From Marisediminitalea alba (lineage in GTDB: Bacteria > Pseudomonadota > Gammaproteobacteria > Enterobacterales > Alteromonadaceae), in the NCBI RefSeq assembly GCF_002993365.1, contig NZ_PVNP01000152.1, positions 1 to 64,000 on the forward strand: a stretch of DNA of 64,000 nt, given 5' to 3'. This document shows, piece by piece, positions 1-8,000 of the stretch. Position 1 is the stretch's first letter; the number at the start of each line of letters is the position of its first letter. Below the pieces are notes generated by a model, which saw nothing but the letters and a program-made list of their open reading frames with translations, had not been told where the DNA came from and did not search any database. The position numbers were made by a program, and so were the translations under genes.

Positions 1-1
1 T

Positions 2-175
2 AATCTGATGAAAGCAGGCCTTAGCGAGAGTCGGGCATGGTGGTCAGCGACAAACCAACGAGGTGCATGGTGGAATGCGGGGGCTAGCCATATGAATCAG
101 GCCTTCAGAAAAGGGTGGTTCGATAAAATGGGGCTGGTATCACTGCTGGAGTGTCACCGACAGTTCCAGTGTTAA
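2..175 (+). CDS. Group II intron reverse transcriptase/maturase, C-terminal fragment
   Basis: The open frame enters from the left window edge and ends at TAA 173-175, giving the last 57 residues. The peptide contains ESRAWWSATNQRGAWWNAGASHM in two adjoining blocks (WWSATNQRG, then AWWNAGASHMNQA), followed by GLVSLLECHRQ. This matches the C-terminal end of bacterial group II intron-encoded proteins, where the WWNAGASHMN and LGLVSLL motifs are typical. The intron RNA 3' domains follow directly, which is the expected order. The reverse transcriptase and maturase core lies outside the window, so whether the whole protein is intact cannot be judged. Confidence 0.85.
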   Translation, partial: NLMKAGLSESRAWWSATNQRGAWWNAGASHMNQAFRKGWFDKMGLVSLLECHRQFQC

Positions 176-252
176 TATGAACCGCCGTGGTACGGAACCG
201 TATGCCCGGTGGTGTGAGAGGACGGGAGTTGTAAAACTCCCTCCTACTCGAT
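176..252 (+). ncRNA. Group II intron 3' end (domains V and VI)
   Basis: A domain V-like hairpin is visible: outer arms accgccg (181-187) and cggtggt (207-213), and an inner stem tacgg (191-195) / ccgta (198-202). A domain VI-like hairpin follows: gggagtt (224-230), loop gtaa, aactccc (235-241), with outer agga/tcct pairing. An unpaired A at 246 lies about 7 nt from the end and suits the branch point. The sequence ends in ctactcgat, a common group II intron 3' terminus, placing the splice site near 252. The downstream exon starts 14 bp from the stop codon of the holin gene on the other strand. Confidence 0.8.
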
Positions 253-266
253 TGTAATAATACTTT

Positions 267-992
267 CTAGCGACGGCCCAGTTTTCGCGGGCCAAATCGG
301 CGCCGCGATATCACCTGCTGTTCATCTTCCTGTTGCATCTCGGCGATCTTCGCCTGCAAGGCCTTTCTGCTCTGGCTATCTTCTGCGTTGGGTGCGCCGT
401 CTTCCTTAACGTGGATCAGCGCTGCCTCCACCACAGGGTTAACCTGATTAGCCCGGGAGGTATCAAAATCGGACTCTTTCGCCAACGTATCGCCAAACAC
501 TTTGTCGGGCTCATCATTATTCATTTCCAGCTTTCTGAATTCTGCTTTGGTTTCTATCAGTGCTTTAACTGCCTGGGCCTGGGTCTCACTAAACTTAAAC
601 TGCTGGCTTTTAAGCTGCATTCTGCCACCGAAATAAAAGGCAATAATCACGCTTAGTAAGGTCCAGTAGCCGTCGGGTATTGAACTTAAGGCCAGGGTTA
701 TCTCGGCAAGGTGGGTAGGCGAAAAATAAGCGATCACAAAAATGAACAGGATCAGTGACACTATCATGGGCCGGATAAGGCGGTTAAATGCATCGGCCAG
801 TGAATCTGCCCAGGTGCGGTTTTGGCGGGCATTAAACTCGGCCTGATAAGTTTTTAACAGCGCCATTTGTTCGTCGGCGGAACGTTGTGCGTCTTTTTCC
901 TTGTTAGACGTAAATACGCCGGCGACGGTCTCCACACCTTTGGATACGGAGTCGGTGATTGCCGAGATGGGGTTTTCGAATAGTTTGCTCAT
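267..992 (-). CDS. Holin-like membrane protein (3TM holin type)
   Basis: Protein of 241 residues. It has a charged N-terminus, then hydrophobic segments at about residues 75-95 (IVSLILFIFVIAYF) and 105-125 (YWTLLSVIIAFYFGGRMQ), and a long charged tail rich in E, Q and K. The central part resembles the 'holin of 3TMs' group found in phages and prophage remnants, which makes the inner-membrane lesion that lets endolysin reach the wall. It lies 12 bp downstream of an endolysin gene on the same strand, which supports the role. No phage structural gene is present nearby, so this is a solitary lysis cassette. The C-terminal half has no recognisable domain. Confidence 0.65.
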   Translation of the reverse strand: MSKLFENPISAITDSVSKGVETVAGVFTSNKEKDAQRSADEQMALLKTYQAEFNARQNRTWADSLADAFNRLIRPMIVSLILFIFVIAYFSPTHLAEITLALSSIPDGYWTLLSVIIAFYFGGRMQLKSQQFKFSETQAQAVKALIETKAEFRKLEMNNDEPDKVFGDTLAKESDFDTSRANQVNPVVEAALIHVKEDGAPNAEDSQSRKALQAKIAEMQQEDEQQVISRRRFGPRKLGRR

Positions 993-1004
993 AATGGTTC
1001 TGCC

Positions 1005-1544
1005 TTATGCCACGCGGTAATCAGGTAAGAAACTTCTGGCTCTGGCCAGCCAGCCTTTAAGAAAACCATTCTGACTGGCGTCATTGGTGACAATATCGGC
1101 GTAAAACATCTGGCGCTCTTCAACCAGTGCGACGATCATCCAGTCGCCCAGTTCCTGTAAACACGCATAGGCCTGGGCTTTACTTTTAGGTCCCATAAGG
1201 CCATCTACCACTAACGGGCCATAACCTGCGTCATTACAGACTTCCTGTAAAAATTTGATGGCTCGCCGCGGCCCGTGATTTACTGCACTGTCGAACAGGA
1301 AAGGCTGGATAGGCGGCGGAAGTTTATCGATGCGTGGCACGCGGTAATAATTGAGCTCGTAGATGTCTCTGGCGGTTTCCACATCCAGTGCTTTTACCAT
1401 ATCAGCTGTAACGGCCACTTCCAGGTAGCGGGAGAGGGTTTTTTGGGTAATGCCGAAATTAGTGGGGCCGCCGCGATCTGCCGGATGGTTCACATAGCCG
1501 CCTTCTTTAACCAGTATCTCGTCTATCATCGTTTCTACATCCAT
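1005..1544 (-). CDS. GH108-type endolysin / N-acetylmuramidase
   Basis: Protein of 179 residues starting at ATG 1542-1544 with a good ribosome site (GGAGG) just upstream. The N-terminus reads EILVKEGGYVNHPADRGGPTNFGIT, split here as EGGYVNHPADRGG and PTNFGIT; this is the glycosyl hydrolase family 108 signature, with the catalytic Glu in KEGGY. A peptidoglycan-binding-like C-terminal part follows (residues about 90-175, FDSAVNHGPRRAIKFLQ onward). The family cuts peptidoglycan glycan strands and occurs as phage lysins and as 'secretion activator' proteins. No signal peptide is seen, so export would need the adjacent holin. The two genes form one short operon. Confidence 0.85.
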   Translation of the reverse strand: MDVETMIDEILVKEGGYVNHPADRGGPTNFGITQKTLSRYLEVAVTADMVKALDVETARDIYELNYYRVPRIDKLPPPIQPFLFDSAVNHGPRRAIKFLQEVCNDAGYGPLVVDGLMGPKSKAQAYACLQELGDWMIVALVEERQMFYADIVTNDASQNGFLKGWLARARSFLPDYRVA

Positions 1545-1642
1545 GTTGCCTCCGACTTTTCTGTGTTGTGGTTAATAATTAAACACACAAACCGGGGTAT
1601 TTGCCACCTTTGTGATGAATTAATGTACAGTGCGTGAGGCGG

Positions 1643-2092
1643 TTAAGCCTGAAAGAGATGACGATAACGGCGAAGCACCAGAGGGGCACTGGTGTGGGTA
1701 GTATAGAGTAACTCCGGACAGGAGCGGCCTTTACCTTGCCGGCGGGTGTAAACCCAGGTCTGGATGGCTTTGTTGCGTGAGCGCAGACAAACCCTTTCCC
1801 GCCGGTAGTAGGGGATGTCCTCCCAGTTGTCTGCCGCTTTGAGTTGTTCAGGGGTGAGCCAGAGGAGTGAGCCGCGTACGCTTTGGTGCGGCGAAGGCTG
1901 AATAAGCCGATAGCCATCGTAGCCCATGCGCAAGCGCCAACCGTGCAAAACTGCGGGTGAGGCGGTGAACTTGCGGCCAAATAAGTGGCGTTGGTAGCGC
2001 GGCAGCAGCAATGTGCCGTAACAAAATACTGCTGCCAGTTTGCTTGGCAGTGCCAGGGGATCAGCGCCCGGCTTTAGCCATGGCTTTTTCAC
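1643..2092 (-). CDS. Gamma-glutamylcyclotransferase-like (AIG2/GGCT fold) protein
   Basis: The protein carries FCYGTLL near the N-terminus and GWRLRMGYDGYRLIQPSPHQSVRGSLLW further on (read as GWRLRMGYDGY and SVRGSLLW), the hallmark of the gamma-glutamylcyclotransferase/AIG2-like fold: a YGTL phosphate loop and a central VRGxL strand. No ATG lies close to the conserved core. The GTG at 2090-2092 is the nearest plausible start and overlaps the end of the MOSC gene by 32 bp, suggesting coupling. The substrate is unknown; members cleave gamma-glutamyl amines or peptides. The longer frame reaching to 2152 is probably not used because it lies inside the MOSC gene. Confidence 0.6.
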   Translation of the reverse strand: MKKPWLKPGADPLALPSKLAAVFCYGTLLLPRYQRHLFGRKFTASPAVLHGWRLRMGYDGYRLIQPSPHQSVRGSLLWLTPEQLKAADNWEDIPYYRRERVCLRSRNKAIQTWVYTRRQGKGRSCPELLYTTHTSAPLVLRRYRHLFQA

Positions 2093-2702
2093 ACTTGTCG
2101 CGCCACTCAGCATCCAGCACCTCAAGGCCAACATAATCGCTGGCTCTGGCAAAATAGTCAGGGTTGTAAACGCTGCGCATCAGCTCGCCGACGCTAACCG
2201 TTTTCGCTTGCCTGCTTTCAAGAGCAACGCTATCGCCGGTATGAATAATGCCGGTTCGCAAAACCCGGTAATACCAGCCGGTAATGCCGTGGTTGCCAGT
2301 AAAGCGATCGAGATTAGGTGTGTTAAAACGGTGGTTAATTTTATTACAGGGCGCGCGCGGGGCTCCTACTTGTACAACGACTTCACCAAAGGCGTAGATA
2401 TCACCAATCATTACAGTTTCATCGGTCATGCCCTCAACCGTAAGGTTTTCACCAATGCTGCCGGCTATGGTCTGCCCAGCCAGGGCCGGATAGTGTTGCT
2501 TTATTAACTCGTAACCTGCCAGACTGTACTGATGAAGCACTTTTTCCGGGCCGCCATGTAAGCGCTTATTGGCCTGGGTGTCTTCGTCGGTTCTGTCGTG
2601 ATGAACGGTAAGAAAATAAGCCGGCTGTTTACAGATGGCTGAAAGCGCTTTTCTTGGCCCGAGCGGCGCGGGTTTCCCGGCATATAACGCGGCTACTTGC
2701 AT
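2061..2702 (-). CDS. MOSC domain protein (YiiM-like)
   Basis: Protein of 213 residues. The motif LHGGPEKVLHQY (about residues 48-59), then GSIGENLTVEGM and the conserved Cys in GAPRAPCNKI (about residue 120), mark a MOSC domain of the YiiM type. These proteins bind molybdenum cofactor at the conserved Cys and reduce N-hydroxylated compounds such as 6-hydroxyaminopurine. Start ATG 2700-2702 is preceded by AAGGAA. It heads a two-gene minus-strand unit with the cyclotransferase-like gene. Confidence 0.85.
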   Translation of the reverse strand: MQVAALYAGKPAPLGPRKALSAICKQPAYFLTVHHDRTDEDTQANKRLHGGPEKVLHQYSLAGYELIKQHYPALAGQTIAGSIGENLTVEGMTDETVMIGDIYAFGEVVVQVGAPRAPCNKINHRFNTPNLDRFTGNHGITGWYYRVLRTGIIHTGDSVALESRQAKTVSVGELMRSVYNPDYFARASDYVGLEVLDAEWRDKCEKAMAKAGR

Positions 2703-2896
2703 AATGGTTCCTTATAAATGGCTGTGGCAGTATCCAGACGTAAACCAGTATAGCGAAATTGGTGGCAATACTTCAGCCGGCAGAACGGCTTAGTGAAAAA
2801 AATACAGTCATTTATATTCGGCATTTAAACCTTTCGGTTCAACCGGGCGACAAAGCTTTTGACAACACTAATGATAAGTAAGCAGACACACTCAGT

Positions 2897-3472
2897 ATGA
2901 CGATAGAACAGGGAAATGTAGTAAATGCCGAGGCGGCATTTACCCAACATCAACTGCAGCAGCAAATTGAAGCGGCACAGCAGGGTGATATGGTTGCCTA
3001 CAGGCAATTGTACGACCGGTTTGTAGGCAAGGTGTATGCGTTGAGCTATCGGTTAACCGGCGATGCTGCGATGGCAGAAGATGCTACCCAGGAAGTGTTT
3101 GTGCAGGTATGGCAGAAGTTAGGCAATTTTTCAGGCAAGAGCCAGTTTGCCACCTGGCTCCATAGCGTAACTGCCAACATCACCATTAGCTATCTGCGCA
3201 AGCAAAGAGGGTGGTTAAAACGGGTGTTTTCTATGGAGCCGGAAACGGAGCAGCAATTACTGGCTGAACCGGCAACCGACCTTACGCAACTGGACAAATG
3301 TATTGTGAGATTACCGGAGCGGGCGCGGCTGGTGTTTGTGCTGCACGCGGTGGAAGGGTATCGGCATGAGGAAATTGGCCGCATGCTCAACATGGCCACC
3401 GGTACCAGTAAGGCCCAGTATCACCGGGCCAGAACATTATTAGAGGAATGGTTGGGAGAAGGCAGTGAATAA
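2897..3472 (+). CDS. ECF-type RNA polymerase sigma factor
   Basis: Protein of 191 residues with region 2 (YRQLYDRFVGKVYALSYRLTG and AEDATQEVFVQVW, about residues 35-75) and region 4 (LPERARLVFVLHAVEGYRHEEIG, about residues 140-165, with the HEEIG recognition helix). Sigma 1.1 and region 3 are absent, as in extracytoplasmic-function sigma factors. The next gene overlaps it by 8 bp and encodes a one-TM protein, a typical sigma/anti-sigma layout, and a secreted beta-repeat protein follows. The three likely form an operon in which the sigma factor responds to an envelope signal. The target promoters are not known. Confidence 0.88.
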   Translation: MTIEQGNVVNAEAAFTQHQLQQQIEAAQQGDMVAYRQLYDRFVGKVYALSYRLTGDAAMAEDATQEVFVQVWQKLGNFSGKSQFATWLHSVTANITISYLRKQRGWLKRVFSMEPETEQQLLAEPATDLTQLDKCIVRLPERARLVFVLHAVEGYRHEEIGRMLNMATGTSKAQYHRARTLLEEWLGEGSE

Positions 3473-3950
3473 TCATCCGGACAATTTAAAGCAACAACTC
3501 GACAAGCTGCCCGAGGATATTAAGCCATCACGGGATTTATGGCAGGGCATCGAACTGGCCATTACCCACGATACGCCCGCAAAACCGGCGCGTTCCAGAT
3601 GGCCGCTGGCGGCTGCAGCTGGCTTGGTTTTACCGGCAGTACTGGTGTGGCTGTTTATGAACGGTGGTCATCAACCGGTTGGCTCTACCAATCCAACCGT
3701 GGTTGCCCAGATGAGTAAACAATTTGAATCGCAGAAGGCTTCATTACTGGTGGCTTACCGCGACCAAAACGCCGTGGCTGATAACTGGCAGGGGCAACTG
3801 GCTGAACTTGAGTCGGCAGCTGATGCAATAAAGGCCGCTTTAAAAAACGATCCGAATAACATGGCGCTCTTGCGAATGCTGCAAAGCGTGTATCAACAAC
3901 AGATTGACCTTATTGAGCGAGTGCACGCGCCCAAATGGCAACAAATTTAA
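3465..3950 (+). CDS. Single-TM protein, candidate anti-sigma factor
   Basis: Protein of 161 residues from GTG 3465, overlapping the sigma gene by 8 bp. Residues 1-45 are cytoplasmic and hydrophilic (DKLPEDIKPSRDLWQGIE). One transmembrane segment lies at about residues 46-66 (WPLAAAAGLVLPAVLVWLF). A periplasmic coiled-coil-like stretch with Gln and Ala repeats ends in QQQIDLIERV. There is no HxxxCxxC zinc motif, so it is not a classical ZAS anti-sigma factor. The anti-sigma call rests on position, overlap and topology only. Confidence 0.6.
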   Translation: MNNHPDNLKQQLDKLPEDIKPSRDLWQGIELAITHDTPAKPARSRWPLAAAAGLVLPAVLVWLFMNGGHQPVGSTNPTVVAQMSKQFESQKASLLVAYRDQNAVADNWQGQLAELESAADAIKAALKNDPNNMALLRMLQSVYQQQIDLIERVHAPKWQQI

Positions 3951-3960
3951 TAGGTGAATT

Positions 3961-4941
3961 ATGCAATCTTTAACGACTACACAATGTTTGAAGAAACTTT
4001 GCTGGGGCGCAGCAATAGCTGGCGCACTGCTATCTGCAAATGCTTTTGCGCAGGAAAAAATCGATCGGGTGCTGGATACCGACAGCAAGCCCTTTGTGGA
4101 AATGGAACACGTATATGGCAAGGCCGACATTAAAACCTGGGATAAAAATCAGGTCAGAATCACCGGTACTTTGGGTGAGCTGACTGAGGAGTTTACCTTC
4201 GAAAAACGCGGTAATTCCGTGGTAATTGATGTAGAGGTTAAAAAAAATCACTATCGCTGGGAAGATAAAGACGAAGCGAAGGACAATCTAACCGTTTATG
4301 TGCCAGTAGGCAGCCGCTTTGCCTATGAAACGGTTAATGCGAATGTAAAAATAGAAGGGCCGCAGGGCGGAACATCCATTGAAGTGGTCAACGGTGATAT
4401 TGAGGGCCGTAATCTGGGTGGCAAGGTTAACGTTGAATCAGTAAACGGTGATATCGAACTTAAAGGAATTACCAGCATGCTGACTGTTGAAGCGGTTAAC
4501 GGCGACATTGAAGTGGATCACGACAGCACAGAACCGCTCGAGGTAGTGAGTGTTAACGGTAAAATTGATGTGCGCAGCAATAGCCGCGAAGTGAGCGTAG
4601 AAACGGTGAACGGTGATTCATCCCTGGAGCTGGTTGAGGTAGACGATCTGGAGATGACCTCAGTGAACGGCGATGCGCGGGTATCGATGAGCCTGGCGGA
4701 TAATGCCGATGTGGAAGTTGATACCGTGGGGGGGAGCATTACGTTGAGCTTCAGTGGCGATGTGTCGGCCCGTTTTGAACTGGAAGCGCATGCAGGCGGT
4801 AGCATTCGTAATCACATCAACGATAGTAAAGTCAGCAAGGCCAAATACGGCCCGGGCCAGTGGATAGATTTCACCGAGGGCAACGGCAATAGCCGGGTAA
4901 GAGTCTCCACAGTAAACGGTCGCGTAACGGTAGCTAAATGA
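3961..4941 (+). CDS. DUF4097-family secreted beta-repeat protein
   Basis: Protein of 326 residues with a signal peptide (residues about 1-30, ending ANAFAQ). The body is a series of short beta repeats, each centred on VNGD or VNGK: VVNGDIEG, SVNGDIEL, AVNGDIEV, SVNGKIDV, TVNGDSSL, SVNGDARV and TVNGRVTV. This pattern marks DUF4097, a right-handed beta-solenoid-like adhesin fold often encoded beside sigma/anti-sigma genes. It lies 10 bp after the candidate anti-sigma gene, so it is probably the last gene of the sigma operon. The function of the family is unknown; envelope sensing or surface attachment are guesses. Confidence 0.85.
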   Translation: MQSLTTTQCLKKLCWGAAIAGALLSANAFAQEKIDRVLDTDSKPFVEMEHVYGKADIKTWDKNQVRITGTLGELTEEFTFEKRGNSVVIDVEVKKNHYRWEDKDEAKDNLTVYVPVGSRFAYETVNANVKIEGPQGGTSIEVVNGDIEGRNLGGKVNVESVNGDIELKGITSMLTVEAVNGDIEVDHDSTEPLEVVSVNGKIDVRSNSREVSVETVNGDSSLELVEVDDLEMTSVNGDARVSMSLADNADVEVDTVGGSITLSFSGDVSARFELEAHAGGSIRNHINDSKVSKAKYGPGQWIDFTEGNGNSRVRVSTVNGRVTVAK

Positions 4942-4964
4942 ATGAGCGACGCTGTCGCTCATTC
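4940..4964 (+). other. Perfect stem-loop overlapping the DUF4097 stop codon
   Basis: Arms gaatgagcgac (4940-4950) and gtcgctcattc (4954-4964) pair perfectly over 11 bp with a 3-nt loop. There is no T run after it, so by itself it is not a standard Rho-independent terminator. It may protect the transcript end. Confidence 0.6.
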
Positions 4965-4966
4965 AC

Positions 4967-5005
4967 CCCGGAGATTTCGTAAGAAATCATCCGGGCTCTC
5001 TTTTG
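4967..5005 (+). terminator. Probable terminator after the sigma operon
   Basis: Arms cccggagatttc (4967-4978) and gaaatcatccggg (4983-4995), with one bulged A and a gtaa loop, form a strong hairpin followed by ctctctttt. This suits Rho-independent termination of the sigma/DUF4097 operon. A looser inverted pair, ccggtatctcc (5036-5046) and ggagataccgg (5098-5108), lies downstream. Confidence 0.5.
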
Positions 5006-5200
5006 CCGTCATACCGAAAGATACGCAGTATCTATCCGGTATCTCCCTAATAGTCTTACTCATCCAAAAGAACATTTAAAGGTAGTCAGGCTGTTAAGGA
5101 GATACCGGCTAGGGGCGGGTACTACGGAAAGAAATGTGCCCCGGGACCTCAATGGAAATATTTGTTACCCTGACCGGCCTGTTAACCACTGCGTAATTTC

Positions 5201-5452
5201 ATGGCAAAACCGAATAAAAAAGGGCCGGTAAAAACCGTCCAGATAGGCTGTTTACAGTGTAAAACTCCGCTTTTTAAGTACCGCAAGGGCGGTAAAGGTA
5301 CGCTGGTGAAATGCTTTAAAGAGCGAATTGTTGAAGATCACACCGCAACACCTTGCCGGTGCCCGGGATGTGGTCAGGAATTTGCCCGGGAAACCCTTAT
5401 TCGTGGCGTGCCCGCCTTCAAGATGATAGGCGGTAAAGTGCACATGAAGTGA
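5201..5452 (+). CDS. Small zinc-ribbon-like protein, function unknown
   Basis: Protein of 83 residues with two Cys pairs, CLQC (residues 17-20) and CRCPGC near residue 53, spaced like a zinc ribbon. Between them is the conserved-looking stretch KGTLVKCFKERIVEDHT, and the C-terminus reads LIRGVPAFKMIGGKVHMK. Similar small proteins occur in marine gammaproteobacteria without assigned function. The gene stands alone between the sigma operon and a region of gene remnants. Confidence 0.6.
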   Translation: MAKPNKKGPVKTVQIGCLQCKTPLFKYRKGGKGTLVKCFKERIVEDHTATPCRCPGCGQEFARETLIRGVPAFKMIGGKVHMK

Positions 5453-5473
5453 AGCGGTTAAAGTTTTAGCGGG

Positions 5474-5660
5474 TTACTGGCTAAGCAGCGCTTTAACTTT
5501 ATCGATGGGCAAAGCATGGGCTTTGCCTCGATGGCCGTCTACCTCTTCGGCCATCAGTAAACTGTTATAAATAGCTTCTTCGGCGCAGGGCTTCAGCGGT
5601 ACTGAAAGCAATGAAGTAATCGCCGGCACCGTTGGTCAGGCTGGCGCCGGTGCTGGATAA
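5474..5660 (-). pseudogene. Remnant of P1-family (DmpA-like) aminopeptidase, C-terminal end
   Basis: Read on the minus strand, one frame gives STGASLTNGAGDYFIAFSTA, the conserved Gly/Asn region of P1 peptidases. After a frame change the sequence continues AEEAIYNSLLMAEEVDGHRG and ends LPIDKVKALLSQ before TAA 5474-5476, which matches the extreme C-terminus of the same family. In intact members some tens of residues separate these two blocks, so there is an internal deletion as well as loss of the whole N-terminal part. The piece ends at about 5660, where a LysR remnant begins on the opposite strand. Confidence 0.65.
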
Positions 5661-5661
5661 C

Positions 5662-6261
5662 TGGTTTTTCTGCTTTATGGATGCTTATCCAAATATCGCC
5701 CTCAAACTGAATTTGGTTAATAAGCAAATAGACCTGAAGCAGGAAGGCATTGATGTGGCTTTTCGGATAGGCAATCAGGGCGTCCAGGACTGGGTGGTAC
5801 GAACTTTATTTTCGTCGACCTAGTCATTAGTTGCGGCGACAGAACTGCTGACCAGGTTACCTGAAATATCGCATCCTGATGAATTGCATCAACTCCCCTT
5901 ACTCGCAGCCCGAAGCCTTTCTGCATGGCAACTGACCCATCAAAATGGCGAGCTGTTTGTTATTGATATTAGCTGCCGCCTGGTGGTTGATGAAATGAGC
6001 ACCTTATTAAAAGCCATAAAGCGAGGCATGGGAGTGCGCCTGATGCCTGATTACATGCTGCCAAAAAATCTGGCAGATGCCGGACTAACCCGCCTGTTAC
6101 CTACATGGCAAGCACCGGAGAAACCTGTGCAGATGCTGTATTCAGACCGTCAGTATATTCCGCGTAAGGTCCGCGTATTGATCGACAGTATGCTGCAACA
6201 GGCGGAGTTGTACTCACCCCGAGCCAGTGCTGACCCGGTAACTGTGTTAAGTCTGACTTAA
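5662..6261 (+). pseudogene. Remnant of LysR-family regulator, effector-binding domain only
   Basis: The frame reads FFCFMDAYPNIALKLNLVN, then EGIDVAFRIGNQG, then WVVRTLF, all typical of the LysR substrate-binding domain. An in-frame TAG at 5821-5823 interrupts it, and the same frame continues LLTRLPEISHPDELHQLPLL through GMGVRLMPDYM to LIDSMLQQ near the usual C-terminus. The N-terminal DNA-binding helix-turn-helix and linker are missing: upstream of about 5660 the sequence belongs to the peptidase remnant. The gene therefore has a 5' deletion and one nonsense codon. Confidence 0.75.
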
Positions 6262-6331
6262 TAATCCTATGGCATAAATCATCTTATCCTCAGAGCAACT
6301 AAAATTTGTTGCCCATTGCGCGGTAAGGTTT

Positions 6332-7954
6332 ATGCAACGTTCTATACATAATTATCGGCTTTGTACTGCCTTCGTTGTTTGTGGCCTGTTCAGTCACAAC
6401 GCTGTTGGTGACGAGTTATTCTCTGATGAAGGCTGCGGCGCGGATGCTCCTCACGAACAACCGCAAAAGGTGGCTGAAATTGTTATTAACAGCCAGGATA
6501 TTTTTGACGAGTCTAAAGCAGGTACCGGGTTTCTTCATCGTCTGGCTAATCGTTTCCATATTACTACCAATGCTGATGTCATCGCTGAACGCCTGCCCTT
6601 TAAAAAAGGCCAGCAAGTAACCCCTGAACAGCTCGCCGAAGCTGAGCGGATCATTCGTCGTGAGATGTATATTCGTGATGCGAGAGTCACCTATATTGAT
6701 ACCTGCAACATTGACGATATGGCCAGAATTCAGGTGGAAACCTGGGATAATTGGTCGTTGTTGCCGTCGTTGAGTTTTGGCCGTAAAGGCGGTAAAAACC
6801 GCTTCGAAGTGGGATTTAAGGACGATAATCTCTTTGGTCGCGGCATACACGCCAGTGTTGAATACAAAAGTGATGAGCAGCGCTCGGGCTTTCGTTTTGT
6901 TACTCGTGCACCCATCTCATTTATCCCGCATAGCAACGTCTTGCTGGATGTTGAAGACAACGACGATGGCAGCATTGTGCAATTTCAGTTTGATAAGCCT
7001 TTTTATCAGCTCTCAACCGAAAATCGCTTCCTGGCTAACTATTTGTCGTTCAAACGCGTGGATGAAATTTTCCAGAATGGCGGCACCCGTAATGTGTTTG
7101 AACATGAAGGTCATCAGTACGATCTGGCTTACGGATTTCTGTTAGAGCGTGAAGGTGACGATTTGCATCGGCTGACCTTCGGCGTCACCGACCAATTGGA
7201 TAAATTTGCACAACCAGAGGACGGTATTGAGACCGGGTTCCGTCAGGTCATTCCGATGGAACGCCGTTTTGTGTATCCCTGGGTGGAGTACGAATATCTG
7301 CAAAATGATTTTAAGGTTCTGCAGGATATTTACCTGACTAACCAGAACGAAGATATCAATTTGGGATGGTCGGCAAAGGTAAAGCTCGGCTACGAGACTC
7401 ATTCCCCGGACAGTTCAATGGGGATGCACCTTAATAGCTCCGTATCGCGGGGATACCTGTGGGATAGCAGTTTGTTACTGTTGGGCGCTGATTTGTCAGC
7501 CACGCTTGGCGTGCTGGAAGACGATTATTTTAGTGCCAGTCTCCATGGCGAATACTTTGACCGCTTGAGCAGCAAGTTCGCGTTTTACACTTCTGGCTTG
7601 TTGTCGATAAGCCAGCATCCGTTTTATGACCTGCCGGTTACCCTTGGTGGTGAGAGTGGCGTACGGGGTTATCCGCTGCAATATCAGCATGGAGATGACC
7701 GGGCTAAGGCATCGGTAGAACTTCGTTATTACCCCAAAATTAATATTTACCGCGTGCTGGATATGGGCATGGTGGCGTTTTTTGATGCCGGGAAAGCCTG
7801 GTCCGGTGAGAGCAGCCGCGATAACGAAGATGGCGGTGTGCTGGCCAGTACCGGGCTTGGGGCAAGGTTTTATTCCAATCGTTCCAGTCACCGCAATGTT
7901 ATCCATGTGGATATGGCTTTCCCGCTCAGTAATGGCGAAAACGTCGATAGCTGA
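6332..7954 (+). CDS. Omp85-type outer-membrane barrel protein with premature stop
   Basis: Protein of 540 residues with a signal peptide (about 1-26), one POTRA-like domain (about 48-125, FKKGQQVTPEQLAEAERIIRR region) and a long beta-barrel. The Omp85 barrel motif VRGY is seen at SGVRGYPLQYQ (about residue 450). The family inserts or secretes proteins across the outer membrane (BamA/TamA/TpsB relatives). The frame stops at TGA 7952-7954, but the next codons in the same frame read QWRLQVKQSF then TAA at 7985-7987. That is a perfect Omp85 last strand ending in Phe. The encoded protein thus lacks its C-terminal beta-signal and may be non-functional. Confidence 0.8.
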   Translation: MQRSIHNYRLCTAFVVCGLFSHNAVGDELFSDEGCGADAPHEQPQKVAEIVINSQDIFDESKAGTGFLHRLANRFHITTNADVIAERLPFKKGQQVTPEQLAEAERIIRREMYIRDARVTYIDTCNIDDMARIQVETWDNWSLLPSLSFGRKGGKNRFEVGFKDDNLFGRGIHASVEYKSDEQRSGFRFVTRAPISFIPHSNVLLDVEDNDDGSIVQFQFDKPFYQLSTENRFLANYLSFKRVDEIFQNGGTRNVFEHEGHQYDLAYGFLLEREGDDLHRLTFGVTDQLDKFAQPEDGIETGFRQVIPMERRFVYPWVEYEYLQNDFKVLQDIYLTNQNEDINLGWSAKVKLGYETHSPDSSMGMHLNSSVSRGYLWDSSLLLLGADLSATLGVLEDDYFSASLHGEYFDRLSSKFAFYTSGLLSISQHPFYDLPVTLGGESGVRGYPLQYQHGDDRAKASVELRYYPKINIYRVLDMGMVAFFDAGKAWSGESSRDNEDGGVLASTGLGARFYSNRSSHRNVIHVDMAFPLSNGENVDS

Positions 7955-8000
7955 CAGTGGCGACTGCAAGTAAAACAATCTTTTTAACCCTATTAAGCGA

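Noticed and set aside
2..252. Intron as a complete element
   Set aside because: Only the 3' end lies in the window; the 5' domains and most of the maturase are outside.
1579..1980. Minus-strand frame overlapping the cyclotransferase-like gene
   Set aside because: The other frame holds a recognisable GGCT-like fold; this one has no domain.
2040..2507. Plus-strand frame inside the MOSC gene
   Set aside because: Shadow of a strong MOSC-domain gene.
7952..7954. TGA as selenocysteine codon in the Omp85 gene
   Set aside because: No selenocysteine insertion hairpin was apparent, and a barrel strand has no use for it; a nonsense change is simpler.
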